Source: IDS-8 sp964607425 (GTDB lineage Bacteria; Pseudomonadota; Gammaproteobacteria; Steroidobacterales; Woeseiaceae). Taken from it: a stretch of 11,615 nt of DNA. The position numbers were made by a program, and so were the translations under genes. Shown piece after piece: positions 6,772 through 11,615 of this stretch. The stretch lies in contig CAZSKQ010000105.1 in the NCBI GenBank assembly GCA_964607425.1, positions 1-11,615 of the forward strand, read 5' to 3'. A model generated the notes under the pieces. The model was not told the origin of the DNA and did not search any database. It was given only the letters and a program-made list of their open reading frames with translations. Positions within the stretch are counted from its first letter, which is position 1, and the number at the start of each line of letters is the position of its first letter.

Positions 6772-7463
6772 CAGGGTTGCAGGCGCGTGGCGGTCCAGGG
6801 CGTGGCGGTAAAGGAATGCGCGTCCAGCGGCGCGAGGGTGCGCTGCCAGGCGGCGCGATCGTGGATTCGGTCCGCGCCCTCGACCCACAGCTCGACCGCC
6901 GATGCCCAGATCCGGATGCCGCCCCAGTGCGGGGGGCGCGGAATCGGGGGCGGTGCCGCCGCGAGTGTTTCGGTGTCGCCGCCGAGCTCGAGTCCCAGCT
7001 CCGCGGCGCGCGCCCGCACCTGCGCGACCAACGCTTCCCGGGAGGCGATGGGTGCGCTCTGGTCGCTGCCCCAGGCGCCCAGCCGGCTGCCCCAGGAGCG
7101 GGTCGCGAAGTAGGCATCGCTTTCCGCCTCGGGCGAGTGCACGGCGAGGCCCTCGACGCGTAGCTGGCGGCCGAGATCGTCCCAGTGAAACACGGCGGCA
7201 ACCTGCCGGTGCTCCGCGAGCTCGCGGCTTTTGCGCGAGCGGTAGTTGGTGTAGAACACGAGGTATCCCGGGTCCGCGACGAATGCCTTGCACAGCACCA
7301 TGCGTGCCGACGGCTGCCCGCTGGCGCCGACCGTCGCAAGCATCATGGCGTTGGGGTTCCGCTGCGCCGCCCTGGCCGTTGCCTCGTCCAGCCACGCCGA
7401 CGCCAGGGGCATCGGGTCGGCGGGCAGCACCTCGGGAAGGCGGTCCAGGCGCGGTTCGTTCAC
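6771..7463 (-). CDS. pdxH: Pyridoxamine/pyridoxine 5'-phosphate oxidase
   Basis: An FMN enzyme of 230 residues that oxidises pyridoxine or pyridoxamine 5'-phosphate to pyridoxal 5'-phosphate in the cytoplasm. Family landmarks are RMVLCK (54-59, FMN phosphate contact), YTNYRSRKSREL (71-82), the RQ pair (99-100), SRLGAWGSDQS (126-136), HWGGIRI (179-185), RIHDR (199-203) and the terminal RLQP, equivalent to RLAP of E. coli PdxH. Length is slightly above E. coli's 218. The start is GTG at 7461-7463, chosen because it directly follows frmA (11 nt gap) and gives the usual N-terminus; an in-frame ATG at residue 18 would cut into the conserved region. Translationally coupled to the CPXCG gene downstream. 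Confidence 0.93.
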   Translation of the reverse strand: MNEPRLDRLPEVLPADPMPLASAWLDEATARAAQRNPNAMMLATVGASGQPSARMVLCKAFVADPGYLVFYTNYRSRKSRELAEHRQVAAVFHWDDLGRQLRVEGLAVHSPEAESDAYFATRSWGSRLGAWGSDQSAPIASREALVAQVRARAAELGLELGGDTETLAAAPPPIPRPPHWGGIRIWASAVELWVEGADRIHDRAAWQRTLAPLDAHSFTATPWTATRLQP

Positions 7464-7474
7464 GCGGTCTCCGG

Positions 7475-8584
7475 TCAGAAATGCACCACCGACCGGATGC
7501 TTTTGCCCTCGTGCATCAGGTCGAAAGCCTTGTTGATGTCCTCCAGCGGCATGGTGTGCGTGATGAACTCGTCGACCTTGATTTCGCCGTTCATGTACTG
7601 GTCGACCATGCCGGGCAGCTGCGAGCGGCCCTTGCAGCCGCCGAACGCGGTGCCGCGCCAGACCCGGCCGGTGACGAGCTGGAACGGGCGCGTGCAGATT
7701 TCCTGGCCGGCGCCGGCGACCCCGACGATGATCGACTCGCCCCAGCCCTTGTGGCAGCACTCGAGTGCCGCGCGCATCAGGTTGACGTTACCGACGCACT
7801 CGAACGAGTAGTCGACTCCGCCGTCCGTCATCTCGACGATGACTTCCTGGATCGGTACGGCGTGATCCTTCGGGTTCACCGTATCGGTTGCGCCCATCTG
7901 CCTGGCCAGCTCGAACTTGTCCGGGTTTATATCGATCGCGATGATGCGTGATGCCTTCGCCATCAGCGCGCCCTGGATGGCGCTCAAGCCGACCCCGCCG
8001 AGCCCGAATACCGCCACCGTGGCGCCGGGCTCGACCTTGGCGGTGTTGAGAACCGCGCCGATGCCGGTGGTGATGCCGCAGCCAAGCAGGCAGACCTTCT
8101 CGAGCGGCGCCTTGTCGCTGACTTTGGCGACCGCGATTTCGGGCAGCACTGTGTATTCGCTGAAGGTAGACGTGCCCATGTAATGGAAAATGCGCTCGCC
8201 GTTTTTCGAGAAGCGGGACGTGCCGTCGGGCATCAGGCCCTTGCCCTGGGTGACGCGGATGGCCTGGCAAAGGTTGGTCTTGCCGGAGGTGCAGAATTTG
8301 CACTGCCCGCATTCGGGCGTGTAGAGCGGGATGACGTGATCGCCGACCTTGACGCTGGTGACGCCGGCGCCGATCTCCTCGACGACGGCGCCGCCTTCGT
8401 GGCCGAGGATCGCGGGGAACAGTCCCTCGGGATCGTCGCCCGACAAGGTGAACGCATCGGTATGACATACGCCCGTGGCGACGTTGCGCAGCAGTACTTC
8501 GCCGTCCCTGGGCCCGTCGATGTCGATGGTTTCGATTTCGAGAGGTTGGCCTGCGGCCCAGGCTACGGCGGCGCGTGTTTTCAT
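7475..8584 (-). CDS. frmA: S-(hydroxymethyl)glutathione dehydrogenase (class III alcohol dehydrogenase)
   Basis: A 369-residue zinc- and NAD-dependent enzyme that oxidises S-hydroxymethylglutathione, the adduct of formaldehyde and glutathione; the family also reduces S-nitrosoglutathione. Catalytic zinc ligands are C40 (GVCHTD) and H62 with E63 (GHEGG); the structural zinc site is C92, C95, C98 and C106. The NAD-binding GLGGVGLS follows in the Rossmann half. The ATG at 8582-8584 gives exactly the length usual for FrmA/AdhC. It is the first gene of a minus-strand operon with pdxH. No frmR repressor or S-formylglutathione hydrolase (frmB/fghA) adjoins it, so the second detoxification step must be encoded elsewhere. 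The 187-nt region upstream, shared with the divergent cyclase, carries inverted repeats that may be operators. Confidence 0.96.
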   Translation of the reverse strand: MKTRAAVAWAAGQPLEIETIDIDGPRDGEVLLRNVATGVCHTDAFTLSGDDPEGLFPAILGHEGGAVVEEIGAGVTSVKVGDHVIPLYTPECGQCKFCTSGKTNLCQAIRVTQGKGLMPDGTSRFSKNGERIFHYMGTSTFSEYTVLPEIAVAKVSDKAPLEKVCLLGCGITTGIGAVLNTAKVEPGATVAVFGLGGVGLSAIQGALMAKASRIIAIDINPDKFELARQMGATDTVNPKDHAVPIQEVIVEMTDGGVDYSFECVGNVNLMRAALECCHKGWGESIIVGVAGAGQEICTRPFQLVTGRVWRGTAFGGCKGRSQLPGMVDQYMNGEIKVDEFITHTMPLEDINKAFDLMHEGKSIRSVVHF

Positions 8585-8667
8585 CGTCTGTCCCTTGCTG
8601 TTCGGTGTGGCTGGAAGTGCTGCGAATGGTCGCACGATTGCCGCTGGGACGGTAGGCCCGGGGGCCT

Positions 8668-8696
8668 CCGCCGTCGTAGCGGCGGCAACGTTGCCG
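8668..8696. promoter_or_regulatory. Inverted-repeat cluster between frmA and the diguanylate cyclase
   Basis: CCGCCG (8668-8673) and CGGCGG (8680-8685) form a 6-bp inverted repeat around a 6-nt spacer, and overlapping it is a perfect 14-bp palindrome, CGGCAACGTTGCCG (8683-8696). A further AGGCC/GGCCT repeat lies at 8654-8667. The position in a divergent promoter region suggests repressor or activator binding for one or both genes. In GC-rich DNA short GC palindromes arise by chance; the 14-bp one with an AACGTT core is the best candidate. Confidence 0.35.
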
Positions 8697-8771
8697 GTGA
8701 CGGGAGCGAAACAGCGACCTGCCGCCGCGACGCCGCGGCCGCTTTCTGATAAAAGCGAAGACAAGCCTGGA

Positions 8772-9899
8772 ATGCTGCCGGACATCGAGATGGTTACCCG
8801 TGAAGAAGACCTCACCTGGGAAGTCACGCGCATGCGGCGGCAGCTCGCGCAGCTTACTGAAGAAGTTGCCCGCAACACCGGGATACTGAAGTTGTCGCAG
8901 CAGCGGGAGCTGGCGCTCCTGCAGGCCGCGGACCTGCCTGCGCTGTTCCGGCAAATGCTCTCGGGCCTCGAGCAAAGCTACAGGCTGGAGCAGGTCACGG
9001 TGGTGCTGCGGGACCCGGATCACGACCTGCGCCACCTGCTGCTCGCGGCGGGCACGAGGCCGTCCGACCTGCCCGGGCTGCAGTTCGTCGAATCGCTCTC
9101 GGGGCGGGCGCCGCAGTACGTCGCGTTGCGCAAGCCGTGGCTTGGGCCATACAGCAAGGCAGATCACGAGCTGCTGTTCCCCGCGGCGCCGCGGCTCGGG
9201 AGTATTGCCCTGCTGCCCCTCAGGCACAAAGAGGTGCTGCTCGGCAGCATCAACTTCGGCAGCGCGGATGCCGGCCGGTTCACGGGCGAGCACGCGACCG
9301 ATTTCTTCTCGCACCTGGGCGCGATCGCGTCGTTCGCCCTGGAGAATGCCGTAAACCGTGCCCGGCTCCTGCGAAGCGGCTTCACCGATGTCCTTACCGG
9401 CTGGCACAACAGGCGCTACCTGCAGGTGCGCCTCGTGGAGGAACTGGCACGCGCGCGGCGCGACTCCGAGACGCTGGCTTGCCTGATGCTGGATCTCGAC
9501 CACTTCAAACGCATCAACGACACCTGGGGCCACGCCGCGGGGGATGATGTCCTGCGCGAGCTCGCGCAGCGCATCGAAGCGCAGGTGCGGGCCAGCGACG
9601 TGGCCGCACGCTACGGCGGCGAGGAATTCGTGATCCTGCTGCCGCACACGGATACGCAGGCCGCGCTGCGCCTCGCCGAGCGCGTGCGGCTCGCCGTGCG
9701 TGAAGCGCCGGTGAGCTTCAGTGAGGGCGGCGGCGCGGTCCAGGTCACCGCCTCCATCGGTATCGCGAGCGTGGCGCCGGGCAGCGCGGATACAGATCTC
9801 AAGAACCTTGGCGAGAGCCTGCTTGCGCGGGCGGACGTTGCGCTGTACCGCGCGAAATCCCTGGGCCGTGATCGCGCGGTGGTCGGTACCGAGCCGTAA
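8772..9899 (+). CDS. Diguanylate cyclase (DUF484/GAF-like sensor plus GGDEF)
   Basis: A 375-residue cytoplasmic enzyme expected to make cyclic di-GMP from two GTP. Residues 15-50 form a probable coiled-coil helix. Residues 50-195 form a GAF-like domain whose end (LLPLRHKEVLLGSINFGS, then RFTGEHATDFFSHLG) resembles DUF484. Residues 204-372 are GGDEF with intact GGEEF (282-286), LDLDHFKRIND (240-250) and the product-inhibition site RASD (R273 to D276) five residues before GGEEF, so activity with feedback control is expected. The usual DxLTGLxNRR reads DVLTGWHNRR. No membrane segment or EAL domain is seen. The ATG at 8772 is chosen because the frame upstream encodes low-complexity sequence antisense to frmA; the ATG at 8790 is an alternative. 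It converges on the permease with a 42-nt gap. Confidence 0.92.
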   Translation: MLPDIEMVTREEDLTWEVTRMRRQLAQLTEEVARNTGILKLSQQRELALLQAADLPALFRQMLSGLEQSYRLEQVTVVLRDPDHDLRHLLLAAGTRPSDLPGLQFVESLSGRAPQYVALRKPWLGPYSKADHELLFPAAPRLGSIALLPLRHKEVLLGSINFGSADAGRFTGEHATDFFSHLGAIASFALENAVNRARLLRSGFTDVLTGWHNRRYLQVRLVEELARARRDSETLACLMLDLDHFKRINDTWGHAAGDDVLRELAQRIEAQVRASDVAARYGGEEFVILLPHTDTQAALRLAERVRLAVREAPVSFSEGGGAVQVTASIGIASVAPGSADTDLKNLGESLLARADVALYRAKSLGRDRAVVGTEP

Positions 9900-9906
9900 G
9901 CCCCGT

Positions 9907-9926
9907 CCGGCCGGCGCCGCGGCCGG
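9907..9926. terminator. Hairpin between convergent genes
   Basis: CCGGCCG and CGGCCGG form a perfect 7-bp stem with a 6-nt loop in the 42-nt gap between the cyclase stop and the permease stop. There is no T-tract on either side, so it may be a pause or RNA-stability hairpin rather than a full intrinsic terminator. Confidence 0.4.
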
Positions 9927-9941
9927 TGCGCGAGAACGATG

Positions 9942-10931
9942 CTACAGGTTGCCGCCGTGCACGCGGCCGCGCCTCATCAGGAACAGGAAAAACGGTACAC
10001 CGAGCGCTGCCGTGAGGGCGCCCACGGGGAGCTGGCGGGGCGCGGCAACCGTGCGCGCGAGCGTATCGGCGATTACGAGCAGGCTCCCGCCGGCGAGAGC
10101 CGAGCCCGGCAGGACGATACGATGATCGCTGCCCGCGACCAGGCGCACCAGGTGGGGCACGACGAGACCGATGAAGCCGATGACGCCGACGGTGGTGACC
10201 GAGACCGCAACCGCGAGCGAGGTTGCCGCAAAGATCGCGAGGCGAAAGCCTGCAACGGGCAGCCCTACGATCGCCGCCTGCAAATCGCCCCGCGCGAGCA
10301 CGTTCAGGTGCCGCGCCCCCAGCACTCCGCCGATTCCGAGGACGGCCAGCAGCAGGAGTATGCCCAGCGGCGAATAGGCGAAGCTCAGGTCGCCCATCAG
10401 CCAGAACAGCATGCCGCGCAGGTTCTGCTCGGGCGCGACCGCGAGCAGGAGGGTGGTGGCCGCGCTGAAGCCGGCGGCCAGCACGACCCCGGTAAGGAGC
10501 AGGCGCGCCGGGGTCCAGCTCCCGGTGCCCTGGGCGACCGAGAACACCAGCACCGTAGCACCGAGGGCGCCGCCGAAAGCCGAGAGGTTCACGAGCCCGG
10601 TACCCCAGCCGAACATCATGGCAAGCAGCGCCGCGACGGCAGCGCCGCCGGACGTGCCGAGAATATAAGGGTCCGCCAGCGGATTCCGCAGCAGCACCTG
10701 CATCAGCACGCCGGCCACGGCCAGCAGGCCGCCTACGCCGAATGCCGTCAGCGCCCGCGGCAGGCGCAGTTCCCAGACGAGCTCCCGGATGTTCTCCGGC
10801 GCTGACCCGGTGAGGGCCTGCCACATCGCGCCCGGGCCCGGTGTGGCGCTGCCCCAGGCAAGGGCAAGGCCCACGGTTGCGAGCGAGAGCACCACAAGGC
10901 CGGCAAAGAACAGCACGGGTTGCCGCAGCAT
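9942..10931 (-). CDS. FecCD/BtuC-type ABC transporter permease
   Basis: A 329-residue polytopic inner-membrane permease for import of cobalamin, haem or Fe-siderophores, with many hydrophobic segments from residue 6 to 318, as in the ten-helix BtuC fold. Conserved blocks are LRLPRAL (55-61), GVLMQVLLRNPLADPYILG (74-92), GGAAVA, GFIGLVVPHLVR (252-263) and LPVGALTAALGVPFFLFLM near the end. The ATG at 10929-10931 is chosen because it gives the standard N-terminus and has AGGAG about 12 nt upstream; an in-frame start at 11036 would add 35 Arg/Pro-rich residues over the divergent promoter. No ATPase follows: downstream is only the convergent cyclase. The likely partner is the ATPase at 849-1643. 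No cobalamin riboswitch is visible upstream, so the substrate stays open. Confidence 0.93.
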   Translation of the reverse strand: MLRQPVLFFAGLVVLSLATVGLALAWGSATPGPGAMWQALTGSAPENIRELVWELRLPRALTAFGVGGLLAVAGVLMQVLLRNPLADPYILGTSGGAAVAALLAMMFGWGTGLVNLSAFGGALGATVLVFSVAQGTGSWTPARLLLTGVVLAAGFSAATTLLLAVAPEQNLRGMLFWLMGDLSFAYSPLGILLLLAVLGIGGVLGARHLNVLARGDLQAAIVGLPVAGFRLAIFAATSLAVAVSVTTVGVIGFIGLVVPHLVRLVAGSDHRIVLPGSALAGGSLLVIADTLARTVAAPRQLPVGALTAALGVPFFLFLMRRGRVHGGNL

Positions 10932-10976
10932 GAGGATTAGCGACTCCTGTCCGGGCGCCGAGCGCCGCGCGGGATG

Positions 10977-10998
10977 ACGCCCGGGCCACGCCCGGGCG
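10977..10998. repeat. Tandem 11-bp repeat in the permease/rppH divergent region
   Basis: ACGCCCGGGC occurs twice (10977-10986 and 10988-10997), one period every 11 bp, and each copy contains the 8-bp palindrome GCCCGGGC. The pair sits just upstream of the candidate rppH -10. One helical turn between palindromes is typical of paired operator sites, but the two copies could also pair with each other as a hairpin in the RNA. Confidence 0.45.
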
Positions 10999-11009
10999 AA
11001 CAGGCCCGG

Positions 11010-11015
11010 TATGAT
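11010..11015 (+). promoter_or_regulatory. Candidate -10 element for rppH
   Basis: TATGAT matches the sigma-70 -10 consensus at five of six positions and would start transcription near 11022, about 38 nt before the rppH ATG. No good -35 lies 16-18 nt upstream, where the tandem GC repeat is found. The near-symmetric GGTATGATACC also offers TATCAT on the minus strand for the permease. Confidence 0.35.
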
Positions 11016-11059
11016 ACCCGCAGACCGGGAGGACACAGGAACCAGAACAACGCAGGACG

Positions 11060-11615
11060 ATGAGCAGCGACCACATAGACGAGGACGGCTTCCGCGCCAA
11101 TGTCGGCATCATTCTTGCGAATGCCGGCGGCAAATTGCTGCTTGCGGGACGCATCGGCAGCAAGGGCTGGCAGTTTCCGCAGGGCGGGATGCGGGTTGGC
11201 GAAACGCCTGAGCAGGCCATGTACCGGGAACTGCACGAGGAGCTCGGCCTCACGCCTGGCGACGTCGAGCTGCTCGGCGCCACCCGCGACTGGCTGCACT
11301 ACCGGCTGCCGCGTCGCTATATCCGCCAGGGCGCGACGCCGCTCTGCATCGGGCAGAAGCAGCGCTGGTTCATGCTGAAGCTGCTCGTACCGGACGAGCG
11401 GGTGCGCTTCGATTGTTGCCCGGATCCCGAGTTCGACCGCTGGCGCTGGGTGGATTTCTGGCGGCCCGTGAACGAGGTGATCTACTTCAAGCGGCGCGTG
11501 TATGCGCGGGCGCTGCACGAACTGGGCCCCTGCGTGTACCCGGGAGGGTTGCCCCCGCAACCGCGCTGGTGGCCGAAACGCTGGCGCGCCGCGTTCAAGA
11601 AAGATCTCGCACCCC
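11060..11615 (+). CDS. rppH: RNA pyrophosphohydrolase (Nudix), truncated by window end
   Basis: The first 185 residues of a Nudix hydrolase that removes pyrophosphate from the 5' end of mRNAs and so triggers RNase E-dependent decay. The start DEDGFRANVGIIL and GWQFPQGGM (36-44) are typical of RppH, and the Nudix box G-x5-E-x7-REL-x-EE-x-GL is complete at 42-64 (GETPEQAMYRELHEELGL). The core ends by about residue 165 with EVIYFKRRVY; the following basic, Trp/Pro-rich tail runs off the window with no stop. The ATG at 11060 has a weak AGGA four nt upstream. It is divergent from the permease with a 128-nt gap. Classical RppH proteins are about 160-180 residues, so only a short tail is probably missing. 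Confidence 0.95.
   Translation, partial: MSSDHIDEDGFRANVGIILANAGGKLLLAGRIGSKGWQFPQGGMRVGETPEQAMYRELHEELGLTPGDVELLGATRDWLHYRLPRRYIRQGATPLCIGQKQRWFMLKLLVPDERVRFDCCPDPEFDRWRWVDFWRPVNEVIYFKRRVYARALHELGPCVYPGGLPPQPRWWPKRWRAAFKKDLAP

Noticed and set aside
7788..9647. 619-codon open frame on the minus strand across frmA and the cyclase gene
   Set aside because: It is antisense to the GGDEF gene and out of frame with frmA; its product is Arg/His-rich low-complexity sequence without motifs, typical of shadow frames in high-GC DNA.
1644..9941. Mobile element accounting for the split transporter
   Set aside because: No transposase, integrase, tRNA or matching terminal repeats were found at the two edges; the insertion idea rests on gene order alone.
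10932..11059. Cobalamin riboswitch before the permease
   Set aside because: The divergent gap is only 128 nt, too short for the about 200-nt element, and no B12-box-like core was seen.
9799..11283. 494-codon minus-strand frame overlapping the cyclase end, permease and rppH
   Set aside because: It runs across three motif-supported genes in another frame and encodes Arg/Pro/Ala-rich sequence; a shadow.

Overview
The window is dense, high-GC bacterial chromosome with ten protein genes and one strong candidate small-RNA locus. Family content points to a GC-rich gammaproteobacterium: an RppH-type Nudix hydrolase, a 369-residue glutathione-dependent formaldehyde dehydrogenase, a CPXCG cysteine-rich mini-protein, a DUF484-like/GGDEF protein and a textbook sigma-54 promoter. 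Order or genus cannot be set from this sequence alone.

Layout. At 44-817 (+) is an inositol-monophosphatase/histidinol-phosphatase-like enzyme, converging on a minus-strand ABC-transporter ATPase (849-1643). Upstream of the ATPase on the same strand are a membrane-anchored putative metzincin-like protease (1721-2485) and a lipoprotein amidase (2501-4051), 15 nt apart. The 553-nt gap 4052-4604 is clearly AT-richer than its surroundings. It holds, on the minus strand, a consensus -24/-12 sigma-54 promoter, an upstream inverted repeat, about 200 nt of structured RNA with three (AAN)4 tracts, and an intrinsic terminator. Next comes a tightly packed minus-strand operon read from 8584 down to 4605: frmA, pdxH, a CPXCG protein, and a periplasmic PD40-propeller/amidohydrolase-like protein whose metal ligands are missing. 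A diguanylate cyclase (8772-9899, +) diverges from frmA and converges on a FecCD/BtuC-type permease (9942-10931, -). The permease diverges from rppH (11060 to the window end, +).

How they fit together. The permease and the ATPase look like the two halves of one BtuCD/FhuBC-type importer, but they lie 8.3 kb apart on the same strand in the usual order, as if the block between them had been inserted. FrmA oxidises S-hydroxymethylglutathione (formaldehyde detoxification) and PdxH makes pyridoxal phosphate; the overlaps suggest they and the two following genes are co-translated.

The most interesting element is the candidate small RNA. A sigma-54 promoter, A-rich AAN repeats that fit the Hfq distal face, and a closed helix plus terminator together resemble the logic of Pseudomonas CrcZ/CrcY (decoys for Hfq/Crc in carbon catabolite repression). 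No cbrAB genes are in view, so homology is unproven and it may be a distinct RNA of the same kind.
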